From positions 102,349,845-102,413,844 of the forward strand of contig NC_080671.1 of NCBI RefSeq assembly GCF_030247195.1: 64,000 bases of DNA, written 5' to 3'. The translations under genes were made by a program, and so were the position numbers. The DNA comes from Topomyia yanbarensis. Lineage: Eukaryota; Arthropoda; Insecta; Diptera; Culicidae. Shown one piece after another: positions 23,453-34,211 of the stretch; the stretch's first letter is position 1; the number at the start of each line of letters is the position of its first letter. The notes beneath the pieces were generated by a model, which saw nothing but the letters and a program-made list of their open reading frames with translations, was not told where the DNA came from and did no database searches.

Positions 23453-24439
23453 GTTTGTACCAAGAAATTTCCATACACACCAATTTATTCGGAAGGTGAA
23501 CTTGCACTACTTGCACTGCCTTGATTTCCTCTTACCGAAAACAGTAATGACAGAAATAATGCGCGTGTAAGGCTGTGGCAGTAATGATGAGCAGTATTGT
23601 GGGAATGATGAAAGGCGAAGCAGAAGTGTCATTACTTAGTAATGACACTTTTATTGCTCGTGTAAGGGGCCCTATAGGGTCGTGCAAGTCGCATGGGTTT
23701 GGATGTGTTATTGTCCTAAAAAGAAACAAACTAAAAAAATGTTTTTTTCAATAGTTTCGGGCCAAAAAATTGAAAAAGGACTGAGATATTAACTCACGGT
23801 ACTAATCTGCATCAGAATATGCCTTAACCCGCACACCCCTAAAGATCCCTATTCCTTGATTTGAACTGATCTTCTGCTTAAAACCAAATATATATCGTCT
23901 TGTTCTTTGAGCAACTTTCATTCAACTTTTCGATGACATTTATGCTAAGAAATAATGGAAGTATTTCGATTTTCTGATTTGGTATATACGCTGAATATGG
24001 GGATGTCTTATCAATTTCGACGTTTTAGTTATTGTAAAGTTAATGTTAACATTTCAATCTTGATCGGTTGTTGCTTTGCAATGCGAAACTTTTGCTTCTA
24101 TTTTCTGAATGTCTATCATTTGATACTTGCATACAGGGGTGGAAAGTAACTTGCAACAAAAATCAAAAGGCTGTCATCCAAAACACAACTGACAAATGTT
24201 AAAGGGCCGGGTCATATTGAATATCATTCGGAATAACGCTTCAGTTTTGGTACAGTGTAGCAGTGATATCATTCAAAGAAAATCAACAGTGAATATTTCC
24301 ACACTTGGTTTTATTTCCTATTTAAGAACTATTGTGTTTTTTACATCCTAGATTGCATGATTCAGTGATCGAAACCTAAAACTTCATAAAGTATTTGAAA
24401 TTATTAAATTAAAATTTGTTTTTGCTATTGAAATTGACA

Positions 24440-24875
24440 AAATGATAGTATCGCCCCTTTGGCGATTGTTTACTTTTTCGGTCCCACCTATCAGCATTGA
24501 AGTATCGCCCTTACGTTTTTTTACAATAACTACCGTTCTGCACCACCGATTTCGTCCGTGTTTTTGCAATAGCGATCATTGATACTATTTACAGCTGGTA
24601 TCAGCTTGATAATCCAAAAAAAATACGAAAATAACAGTTTCGCCTCTAAACTGCTAGCAAAAAAAAGTATCGCCCTGTTTGTTTGCATGGAGCGTGGAGG
24701 GCGAAACTTTAAATAAACAAACTAAAATACAGTTTCGCCCGTTGTATTTTTTGCTGTAGTTTAAGAAAGCAATATCGTAGAATCAAAATTTTTAGGTTAA
24801 TTTGTTGCGTTTCAAAGCCCTCATTCGCATGTATGAAAAAGCCTTATGTTTACATTTTTAAGTATCGCCCTTTCC
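24440..24875. repeat. Cluster of GTATCGCCC / GTTTCGCC words
   Basis: GTATCGCCC occurs at about 24448, 24502, 24667 and 24862, GTTTCGCC at 24647 and 24732, and an inverted GGGCGAAAC at about 24697. Seven occurrences of a mixed-composition 8-9-mer within 430 bp is far above chance. Spacing is irregular, so this is not a simple satellite. Confidence 0.6.
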
Positions 24876-24911
24876 ACAAAAAAGAGTTGAGTTCTTTTAA
24901 CTTAAATATAG

Positions 24912-25329
24912 CATAGAGAACAGACGTCCATCTTAAGCATTCAACTTGTGTAAAAATCTCTAACGGTTTCGAAGGTAGTTGGGATATCCAAACCAGGAGC
25001 GCTACTGTCGTCATGTTTTTTTGTGGCTGAGTTCGGCTGAATTGACAGCTATTATTCCTCTACCCAGTCAAACTAGTCCGGAACCGGTTCGGATTTCCAG
25101 TATGAATTCCAGCTCAAATGCATGAAGCGATAGAGTCGGAATCGGTTGTTTTCTTTGAGCAAGATTCCATACTGAATCCATTCAGGATTTCGAACCGGTT
25201 CCGGAATGGATTTGACGGATAGTTGGGATAAGTTGATTTGACAGCGCTAGTGTTTATCGTATAATAATTCAAATGTTTACACACGTTTCTTGAATATTTT
25301 TGTTCGATCAGGGATGTCTGTTCTCTGTG
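24912..25329. mobile_element. P-like MITE copy 3
   Basis: Reverse orientation of 19678-20094 and the same length. Ends are CATAGAGAACAGACGTCCAT (one change from CACAGA) and GGGATGTCTGTTCTCTGTG. Flanks AATATAG and AATTTAG make a 7-bp duplication with one mismatch. It contains the same nested palindrome (25063-25227). Confidence 0.8.
25063..25227. repeat. Palindrome nested in P-like MITE copy 3
   Basis: 165 bp, CCCAGTCAAACTAGTCCGGA to TTTGACGGATAGTTGGG, the reverse of 19780-19944 and at the same relative place. The nested insertion therefore predates the spread of this P-like subfamily. Confidence 0.75.
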
Positions 25330-25336
25330 AATTTAG

Positions 25337-25443
25337 GTACTTTTGAGCTGTGCGTCACTTTCGCACTTATTAGTGTTGTCAAAAACAAAACGAGAGATTC
25401 GACTCAGTCGAGGTCTTCCGTGCAGTAAGGTACTTTTGAGCTG
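25337..25443. repeat. Short direct repeat AGGTACTTTTGAGCTGT
   Basis: The same 17-mer occurs at about 25337 and 25428, with 73 bp between. It may mark a small local duplication. Confidence 0.5.
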
Positions 25444-25450
25444 TTTGGGG

Positions 25451-25719
25451 TATACAGTCGTTATTCGCTGGTTGGGCCACACCTCTGTCCAACTACCGAA
25501 TTTGATTCGTTAGTTGGACCGGCTGACAGATGTCAAAAACTCTCCAAAGGAGACGTTAGTAGTATAAATGCGTCTATTCACATCTCTAATAATTGTCAGA
25601 TTGATTGTCAAAGTAAATTTGACATAAGATTTTGACATTCAGATGCTTTTTATTTGGACAATGGTCCAACTAATAAGCGGTTCAGTTAAAAAATATCCAA
25701 CCAGCGAATCAGGACTATA
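25451..25719. repeat. MITE-E copy 1, uninterrupted
   Basis: Ends are TATACAGTCGTTATTCGCTG and CCAGCGAATCAGGACTATA. Inner ACTACCGAATTTGATTCGTT resembles the copy at 29783-31652. This copy shows what that one looked like before its insertions. Confidence 0.8.
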
Positions 25720-25772
25720 CTCAAAATTAGGTGAATTCAACTTAAATTTAAGTAAATTAAACTCAAGGTTGA

Positions 25773-26582
25773 GAGTAGATACAGAACACTAGATTAGGAT
25801 TGTCGCTGGTGTTCCTATTGTTTTCGTCTCGGAACATGTTTGTTTTGCTTTCGGTATATATCTGTCAAGCTATCGAAAGTCTCTCTAGTAAAAGTCTTTA
25901 GTCCGCATTTTTGGTACACGCAGAAAAATATGGCCTGCTTGTAACCACAAACCGTTTAGTTGAACTTAAAATTAGTAAAATGCAGAGATTACCTTTTTCA
26001 TTTCAGTCTCGTTTATTCTGCTGTGATTTTTATGAATTCAAAACCGAAAATGTCCAATGCATAAAGTTTGCAGCAGAATAAATAATAGGCAAACAGAAAA
26101 ATGATGTGATATATGCTATGAAACAAATTTCTATGTGGCATACTATTATAATGTCATTAGTTTCACATGGTATCTATGCGTGACAGATAATTTTTATGTT
26201 CTACTACAAATTGCAAAAAATATGTGTGAAATCAATATATTCAATATAACGAATTTTCTCGGTGTAAATTTTCGACTGTTATTGTTATGAAATGAAAGAG
26301 TTTGTATATACCGCACAGGGAAATGAAAACTCATCAAAATTCAGTACAGATTTAGATAATTTGTGTATTCTAACTAGTGAAAATACATCAGCCAAGAATG
26401 GCCAATGTGTTGCTGGCTAAAAGGAACAAAAATGACTCGTCGCTACGAAACGACGATAGAGGATTATTTTTTTTGCTTTTTTTTTATTTGGCCTATTTGA
26501 CAGGTATATCCCGGAATCAAAACAATGATGTTCCTACCACTGATGCCAGCGACAATCCTAATCTAGTGTTCTGTATCTACTA
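25773..26582. repeat. Inverted-repeat element, ~810 bp
   Basis: Perfect terminal repeats of about 36 bp: AGTAGATACAGAACACTAGA on the left and TCTAGTGTTCTGTATCTACT on the right. The interior includes a possible MITE-K relative at about 25917-26275 (CACGCAGAAAAATATGG to TTTTCTCGGTG). No coding capacity. Confidence 0.75.
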
Positions 26583-26599
26583 GGTTGAGTTATTATTTT

Positions 26600-27330
26600 T
26601 ACCGTAGTTAAATGGTTTTGATGAGGCGAAGCCGAAACGCAACTGTGTAAGAAATAATAATTTGTGCCCTCAAGTGCAAAGACTGGTTTTACCAACAAAT
26701 TTTCACCCTAATGAGAAATTTTTGTGTTTACCAAATTTTCCTCCTTAGGGAGGAATATAGCATAGACCTGAGTACCAGTTAAGCACATCATAATGAAGTT
26801 TGTATGCATTCGATAAGTTTCAGGTAGAGTTAACAACATTGGCTCGTATCGATGTGAACGTTGCTTAAAGTGCGTTCGCTGTCATTTTTGGCAACTAGCC
26901 GTGCCAGGAAGCCAGCTAGATGGAGTTGAAACCATACGCGAGGATTACAAATGTGATAAACTATGCGCAAAATACCAACACTGTAGGGTTCTTTACTTTT
27001 GCACTTTTTACAGCGTCGATAAAGTAGATTCTGCACGCTTCTACTAAATTGATCATTTTAACCAAATTATGTTTTCACAATAAGTGTTATTGTTGCATTA
27101 TCCCAGTCAAAAAGGGCAAGTTGCTGGCTAACTCGCCTGCGAGGGAGTGCAAAGTTGATGCAAAAATAGAAATTAAATGCATTTTTTCTAATCTGATGCA
27201 AATTTGTTATACATTTCTAGAGTGATCTGCCCCTAGAGTGGAACACTATTACTTTTACCAAATTTTTTTTCTGTGTGTGGTTTGAAGCAAATAGAATTAA
27301 CGTTTGGATTTTTTTTCGGTGTGAGGCTAC
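26600..27330. other. Non-coding with repeat fragments
   Basis: Contains a 34-bp fragment of the foldback-G end (TCCCAGTCAAAAAGGGCAAG at 27101) and an inverted MITE-K terminal fragment at about 27279-27322. No gene recognised. Confidence 0.5.
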
Positions 27331-27332
27331 TA

Positions 27333-29005
27333 TCCCAGTCAAAAAGGGCAAGTTGCTGGCTAACGGGGGCTATTTGCCAACTCGGATGCGCTAATTGCTC
27401 TTCAATAGGGATCTTTAATTTGCAAAAATTGTGCCAGTTTTTCATATGTATTGATAGCGGGTGTCCTTACGAGTACACTCATATCATTCTTAAACCTTAA
27501 TTATTCTTTACTGATTTTTAAATTTAAAAAAACCAAATTAAATTCAACAAGCAAACTGACAGTTGTCCTACTAAATGACGTATCTGCAAATATCTCGTTC
27601 GCCTCATTGTTAACCGGGACAGCACCCCACACAGCATGATCTGGTACTTTTTCAATCCGCTAGCAACCTGCCATCGCAAGTTTCATCTGCAAACTATGGT
27701 AGATCTGATAAGGCAACCTATAAGGTCGTGTAAGTCGCATGGGTTTGGATGTGTTATTGTCCTAAAAGGAAACAAACTAAAAAATGTTTTTTTCAATAGT
27801 TTCGGGCCAAAAAATTGAAAAAGGACTGAGATATTAACTCACGGTACTAATCTGCATCAGAATATGCCTTAACCCGCACACTCCTAAAGATCCCTATTTG
27901 CCAGCAAATTGCTGGCAATTAGGGGGCTATTTCAAATGCAAAATTTGGGCGATTTGCCGCCGTCATTTTTTAGCCGTTCTACCCGCCCTTAAATCACCCC
28001 CAAATCGCCTACGGAACGCGCCATTTAATCGTCCTTAATCTCCTAATATGAAAATTACAAATATTACTTATTTTCGGATTCATTATCTACTCACATAAAC
28101 CTATCACTACACTAGGTAATCACCACCAAACTATAGGAAGAATCAATGGTGAAATTGGCATTGCACACCAAAACTTACCACAATCTGACTTTTATTAAGA
28201 GTTTAAGTCAGATATCTTGTTCCACTATATTTACACACGATTCCACAATTTCCCACATTTGTTGACTAAATTAAGTGCACTAGACAAACAAAATACAAGC
28301 GACAACACGCCAATCGTTTAAAAAAAAACTATTTTAAGCTTAAGCCAACCATGAACCGCCATGTTTGAAAAACGCAAAAACAACCAATTCCTTTTCAACC
28401 GCCAGAAAATTTGTCTAAGTGTCAAATTTTCTGGCGGCTGAAATGGGCTTGGTTGTTTTTCGCTTTTTCAAACATGGCGGTTCATGTTTGGTTTAAGCTT
28501 AATATTGTTTTTTGAAATATTGTTTTTGGTGTGTTTTTACTTGTACTTTGTTTGTCTAGTGCACTTCATTTAGCCAACGAATGTGGGAAATTGTGGAATC
28601 GTGTGTATGTATAGTAGAACAAGATCTCTGACCTAAAGTCTTAATGAACGTCAGATTATGATAAGTTTGAAGTGCAATACCAATTTCACCATTGACTCTT
28701 CCTATAATTTCGTGGTGATTACCTAGTATACTGGTAAGTATATGTGAGTAGATAATGAATCCGAAAATAATAAAATAATAAATTTAATTTTCATATTAGG
28801 TAATTAAGGGCGACTAAATGGCGCGTTCCGTGGGCAATTTAAGGCCAGGTTGGGCGGCAAAAAATGACGGCGGCAAATCACCCAAATGTTGCATTTGAAA
28901 TAGTTCCCTAATTGCCAGCAATTTGCTGGCAAATTGAAGGGCAATTAGCGCATCCGAGTTGGCAAATAGCCCCCCGTTAGCCAGCAACTTTCTTTTTTTG
29001 ACTGG
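27333..29005. repeat. Foldback-G, giant palindrome with ~590-bp arms
   Basis: Left end TCCCAGTCAAAAAGGGCAAG and right end TCTTTTTTTGACTGG. The whole right arm (28430-29005) is the reverse complement of the left arm once the MITE-F copy at 27404-27898 is removed from the left arm. The centre lies near 28415, where AAATTTTCTGGCGG pairs with CCGCCAGAAAATTT. No protein is encoded. Confidence 0.9.
27404..27898. repeat. MITE-F copy 2, uninterrupted, inside foldback-G
   Basis: 495 bp with ends AATAGGGATCTTTAATTT and CTAAAGATCCCTATT. It splits the left arm of foldback-G, whose right arm gives the empty site (CTTCAATTTGCC when reversed). It also serves as the empty-site reference for the Harbinger insertion, which corresponds to the CCTATAAGGTCG at about 27720. 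Confidence 0.9.
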
Positions 29006-29137
29006 TCATGTCCGTCTGCATTTTTTTTAACCGGGATAGAACTCAGCCCCCTGCTAGGCAGCCTTTTTGTCCTAGCCAACATCTGCCTTTGTTAAAATCA
29101 AAACAACCCAATGCTATTGCACAGGCGACATGGGCCT

Positions 29138-29566
29138 CCCGGATAGAATTTTACAATAGCATTCACCCTACAAACAATCATAAAATAATAAATATTATAG
29201 TTATTACTGTTTCAACATTGTTCGATGCCAAGTTCTCACAGTAGATTTACAATAAAATTTCATGTAACAATAAATTTTACTGTTCAGCAAAAAACTGATA
29301 CAGTGCATTCACATTAAATGTTACTGTTTTCGAGAAAAAAATGTATGGAGAAAAACTGATTTTTTTTAATGTTAAGATACATAACCACACCCCTTTTTCA
29401 CTGTAAAAGTCTATTTTACATTGAAATTTACTATAAAAACGTTAAAGTTTATTGTTTTTGTATTGTAGCATAACACTAAAACTTACTGTAAATTATTGTA
29501 AAAATACTGTACTGTCACAGTGAAAATCAAGGTTTTGTTACTGTACATTTCTATTCGGGCTAGAAG
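29138..29566. repeat. MITE with CCCGGATAGAA ends
   Basis: Ends are CCCGGATAGAATTTTACAAT and TACTGTACATTTCTATTCGGG (20 of its bases match in inverted sense). The interior is rich in TTTACTGT and ACAGTAAA words. Confidence 0.65.
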
Positions 29567-29888
29567 TGGCTAGGCCCACATATGTTGACCACTGTCAAAG
29601 TCTATATCTCAATAGCGGATGACAGGAGTGACACCCCCTGATAGAACTGTTACCGCGAAATCATGTTTAAATAGCGTCACGCTCTCGCCTGCGTTGATGA
29701 CTGCCCTAATAAACATCTTATGATCCAAGAGCCTAACAACCTGTTCAGATAATCATCCAAAGAATATGTGGAATCGTTCGACTACAGTCGTGATTCGCTT
29801 GATGGACCACACCTCTGTCCAACTAACGAATTTGATTCGTTAGTTGGGTCGACTGACAGATCTCAAAAACTCTCCAAAGGAGATCTTA

Positions 29889-31472
29889 CACACAGAAAAA
29901 AAATGTTTGTAAAAATAAGAGTTTTTCACTCTTAGCAAAACAACCAACGCATACGCTTAGATTAAAAATAAAATGTTTGTTTTGAGTATTATTCTTCATT
30001 TGCTTAAAAGGAAAACTTTTACCACAGACAAACAGACATAACACTATGAAGAATAATTCGAGAATTCCATCGATCAAATTTAACAGATCGTTTCTGTATG
30101 CCACTAGCGCTACCTACCGTCGTTCCTGCTCAACTTTTGCTTACACCTAATCGAAGACAGCGACGCTGCACACGTTTGACAGATTGATAATCGTAAGCTT
30201 CCATATGTATGCTTATTTTCGTTGAAAGCTGCTTACACTAGTGCCAGACCATTCCATATAATACGAGTTCTACTTCCCGAATTATGCTCCTGGAATGAAC
30301 TGTTTCAGTTACAAAATTTGCCAGATGAATGCAAGGAAACAAATTTAGTTATGCTGTTGTTGCTACGCAGTAATGCAGTGTGAATTCATGATTTCTTGCA
30401 GTCCATTTTTATTTGAGCAGTTTGCTTCCTGTGTACTGGATCTCAAGACCAGAGACCTCTAATAATGGTGGAATGATATTGCGAAAAAGAATATTCCACT
30501 CATAATTGGTATTTGATTCTTATTTGCAATAGTATAGGCGTTGAACATATCGACTCCTACAGAATGATTAAATAAATCTAAATGAATAAGTATTTATAAA
30601 ATCTATGTTAAAAGTTCCATTTATTCTATTTCAAATGCATCTTATACGCATTGGGTTTCTCTTGATTCGTAAACATGGATTTCACACATAGTTTTACCCG
30701 TCGTTCCACGGTATTCGCTTTTCAATGTTTGTTTTTTCGTAAATGACTCTGCTTCCCATATCAGTCCCTTTCAATGGTCCGTCTTTGCCATCTACTTCCG
30801 AATCTAGTCAAAAACATTGATTTCGTTTTCTTCATCTGCCATTTAAAATAAGCTTTTGCAGCAATCTGCTCCTCGTGGAATGGATCTTCCACATGCTTCT
30901 CTTTAGCACCAGTTCCCGCATCTTGTTCCTAATCAAGACCTTGTAATGCATATTATCTAAGCAAATATGCCCAGAAAGAGACCATCATGCAATTTGCAAC
31001 AGTCTGATTTTGGATATACAATATGTAAGCCGAAAAAGGAAGTAATAGCAGAAGTTTCACCAACAGATCAGCTGAAATTAAGCTTAATATATTAATGATG
31101 TAAATTTGAATTATAAGTAAAATACGTTTTTAGAATAGAAATCCGAATAGAAAGTTTTCAATGCTTGCACCTTCTTTGTTTTGACAGAAAGCGAACACAC
31201 AAATTTTCATTCCCAGACTACTAGGCGGTAGCATCATAAGATAAACAGTGGCGCCACGGCGCTACGTGCGGAGTTCCTGCACACTAACAAATTTGCAAAA
31301 TGCAACATGAGCGATGGTGAAATTTGGAGTGTTATGTCTGTTTGTCTGTGCTTTTACTTTGATTATTATTCTTGATTAATTTAAAAGTTTTACTTTTAAC
31401 CTAATAGTTGGCGTTGGTTGTTTTTTGTTAAGAGCGGAACAATCTTACTTTTACCAATATTTTTTCTGTGTG
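29889..31472. repeat. MITE-D copy 2, middle layer
   Basis: Ends are CACACAGAAAAAAAATGTTT and ACCAATATTTTTTCTGTGTG, flanked by TA on both sides, as expected for a Tc1/mariner-type target. It is itself split by the element at 30023-31350. Confidence 0.85.
30023..31350. mobile_element. P-like non-autonomous element, innermost layer, 1,328 bp
   Basis: Terminal repeats CACAGACAAACAGACATAAC and GTTATGTCTGTTTGTCTGTG. Exact 7-bp flanks CTTTTAC lie at 30016-30022 and 31351-31357. The CACAGA start and 7-bp duplication are shared with the elements at 19678 and 24912, suggesting one transposase family, probably P (inferred). No open frame of note lies inside, so it would move only with an enzyme from elsewhere. 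Confidence 0.85.
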
Positions 31473-31654
31473 TAGTAGTGTAATTACATCTATATCACAT
31501 CTCTAATAATTGTCAGATTGATTGTCAAAGTAAAATTAACATAAGATTTTGACATTCAGATGCTTTTTAGTTGGACAATAATCCAACTAGCGGAGGTCCA
31601 ACTAAAAAGCAGTCCGGTTACAAAATGTCCAACCAGCGAATCACGACAGTATAT

Positions 31655-32174
31655 GGATTAAAGTTCGTGTATATTTTTTTTATTAGGGTGTCTGTTTTTG
31701 GGCGCCATCATGAGGTGAGTGTGGTAAAATCTGAAAGGACCGTTGTCACTCATTCTAAAATTGTAAAATGAGCCACACATTTTTAATACTTTCTTCAAAC
31801 GATTCACGTCTTTATTATTTGTCTTTGATTTCACTTGCTCTAGTGGTTCAAAATTGGTTGATTGCCCTAAATGGAATATGGAATGAAACCGAAGCATTAT
31901 TTTCAGTGTGGTGCGCACGTAGCGCGCATTTTAGCAACATAACGTTTTGAATTGCGTCTTTGTCATTACTGTCACATTGACCTGTCAACGTGTAGAACAA
32001 AAAAAAAAAATTTTCTGATCGATGGTGCGTCTTGCAATTTCATCGTGTCTTCGCGAAATTTTTTCCCAAGATTTTGTTTGATTAGTGCATTGCTGTGGCG
32101 TTATTTCTCCCGTCAAGATAGTGGTAATCTGAATTTACGTGCAATTTGCCGTCCGGTCGCACGAATCGCAGGAG
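31655..32174 (+). other. 5' flank and leader of ATAD1
   Basis: No separate gene was recognised. The transcription start and leader of the ATPase gene should lie here. An A-run at about 31999-32010 and a G+C richer stretch directly before the start codon are all that stands out. Confidence 0.4.
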
Positions 32175-34211
32175 ATGTCCGGGGCGAACATTACACGCAA
32201 CGAGGTCGCGCAGTTTGTGCTGCGAATTTCGCTGGTTTCAATCGTAACCTACTATTCGGCCAAATGGCTTATGAAAAATCTGGATCCGACCAACAAGAGC
32301 AAGAAGAAAGCCATGGAGAAGGCGGAAGATATCCTGCGGAAGTAAGTTTCGGCTTCGTTCTACGACGGCAGCGGGTTTTCTGCAAAACCAAAGTCCATCA
32401 CGTGTCTGCGGAATTGGCACAGTTCTTTTTTTGGGTTTCTTCCGTGCGTTGACTTCGCCCTTGCCGATTCAAAACTACGGTAGTTTGTTATGTAATGTGC
32501 ATCAATGGGTTCTTGTTTTTCACAGGAATGCGAAACTTGGCATGCATGGTAGGAATTGGGGAATTTTGCACGGACTTCGTTGAAAATACATTTGTTTGAA
32601 TATTTTCCATCAGAATTTAACGATGTTGTATTAGTGACAATCTTGAAGTTTGGTTTCCTGCGCAATTGACACTTAAAACAAATTGGACATAAAACGTGTT
32701 AATATTTTCGTTTTTGCACGGTGCTACCGCGGTGTGATAAAAGCACCGATTACGTCAAAGTTTAAGTGTAGTGCAATATAAAAAATGAGAATGCCTTAAA
32801 TTATATCGCATTGAAGTTCAATATCTTGCACTTCTATGATCGCTAATTACAAGTTTGAGAAATTTGGATGACCAGAAATATTTTTAGTTTTATGGAATAT
32901 TAGCTACTTTTTGCAACGAATCGCTACGGCGACATGGAAGCTAACGATACATTTACATTATTTAATAATAAAATAGTCCCTTGTACGCTTGTCAAATAAC
33001 AAAAAATCGTAAGTTTGATTTCGGACTGAGTAATCTATTAACAATAAAAATAAGAAAAAAGGATTTCAGTTGGTCAAAAAACCTATGATTATGACATCCA
33101 GTCCAATGTATGCTTTCTTTTAAGCTAATTGCACTTTTTCTAGACCAGTGGTTTCCTTCTCGTTCTAGACTTAGTCCCAACATGAACAAGTCTGCGGTGA
33201 CGAATCTTAACGACTACGAGCTGGTAATCGCCTCACATTTGGTAGTTCCGGAGAACATCGGTGTCAGTTGGGACAGCATTGCCGGGTTGGATCATGTCTG
33301 TCAGGAAATCAAAGAGAGTCTTGTGTTTCCTGTCTGCCATCGTGAGATGTTTTCGGCGTCATCGCTGTACCAAGCACCGAAAGGAGTTCTACTTTATGGA
33401 CCACCTGGTAAGACATACTTTCGCCGTTTATTAGTAACGGGACCATTATTACAACTTTTTTGTAGGTTGCGGTAAGACACTGATTGCGAAGGCCACCGCC
33501 AAGGAAGCTGGAATGCGTTTCATAAATCTGGACGTAGCCATGCTAACTGACAAGTGGTACGGTGAATCGCAGAAGCTGGCGTCGGCCGTTTTTTCGCTGG
33601 CCGTAAAAATTCAGCCTTGCATTATCTTTATCGACGAAATCGATTCGTTCTTGCGGGCGCGTAATTCATCCGACCACGAAGCGACTGCTATGATGAAGAC
33701 ACAATTTATGATGCTGTGGGATGGTTTGGTTACTGAATCCAACTCAACGGTCATCGTCATGGGTGCCACCAATCGGCCTCAGGATTTGGACAAGGCCATT
33801 CTTCGTCGGATGCCGGCACAGTTCCACATCGGCCTTCCTAATGAAGAGCAGCGGTTGAAGATTTTGCAGCTCATCTTGCGACAGGAAAGGATTTCTCGCG
33901 ATGTTGATTTTATTCAACTTGCCAGAATGACTGACCGTTATTCCGGTTCTGACTTACGTGAGATGTGTCGGAACGCATCCGTCTATCGGATCCGGAAAAT
34001 CATGCGGGAAAAGAGCAAGGAAATGGCTGCTGCTGCTGTCGCCAATGGTGTTGCAAATGGAAATTGTAGGATAGGTTCGCCGGTTGGATCACCTATGCTG
34101 GAGGAACCGCCGGCAATCAATATGGAAGACCTGACCGAATCGTTGCGGAATATGAGAAATTCAAAGTATAATTCCGGTCACATAAACGATGCTCGCATAG
34201 ATTTAGATTAA
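32175..34211 (+). CDS. ATAD1: ATAD1/Msp1-type AAA ATPase of the mitochondrial outer membrane
   Basis: Three coding exons: 32175-32341, 33169-33407 and 33466-34211. All introns are GT-AG, phases join (AA|A and G|GT), and the product is 383 aa. The family extracts mislocalised tail-anchored proteins from mitochondrial and peroxisomal membranes, and the Drosophila member is called nmd. The start ATG at 32175 gives MSGANITRNEVAQF. Residues about 12-32 form the N-terminal membrane anchor (VLRISLVSIVTYYSAKWL). The AAA core has Walker A GPPGCGKT (133-140), Walker B IIFIDEID (188-195), sensor 1 GATNRP (235-240) and the arginine pair RRMP (249-251). The pore-loop KWYGES follows the TDK motif. The first intron falls after the anchor exon, and the second cuts within Walker A. 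A polyadenylation signal is at 34742. Odd: near residue 325 an Ala/Gly/Asn-rich insertion (AAAAVANGVANGN) lies before the last helix. Confidence 0.96.

Larger units (their letters stand above)
14276..23673. mobile_element. Complete PIF/Harbinger transposon, 9.4 kb
   Basis: Terminal inverted repeats start AGGGCCCCTTACACGAG on the left and are mirrored by CTCGTGTAAGGGGCCCT on the right. Subterminal TAATGACA words occur at both ends. The flanking 3 bp are ATA at 14273-14275 and 23674-23676. Harbinger elements make 3-bp duplications, usually TWA, so ATA is slightly atypical. The uninterrupted MITE-F at 27404-27898 (CCTATAAGGTCG) confirms the insertion point. It encodes an intact transposase (22075-23452) and a MADF protein (17915-19538), both on the minus strand. 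The two-protein set is the known layout of autonomous Harbinger elements, where the second protein helps the transposase reach DNA. The non-coding parts contain several younger insertions, which account for the unusual length. Confidence 0.9.
13957..23853. repeat. MITE-F copy 1, split by the Harbinger element
   Basis: The two halves, 13957-14275 and 23674-23853, together match the uninterrupted copy at 27404-27898 almost base for base. Outer ends are AATAGGGATCTTTAATTT and CTAAAGATCCCTATT. The 9.4 kb between the halves is the Harbinger transposon. Confidence 0.9.
29783..31652. repeat. MITE-E copy 2, outer layer of a triple nest
   Basis: Ends are CTACAGTCGTGATTCGCTT and CCAGCGAATCACGACAGTAT. 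The left part runs to about 29888 and the right part resumes at about 31473. Both align with 25451-25719. The gap is filled by MITE-D. Confidence 0.85.

Noticed and set aside
32139..32174. N-terminal extension of ATAD1 from a GTG codon
   Set aside because: Family proteins begin a few residues before the NEV motif. ATG at 32175 fits.
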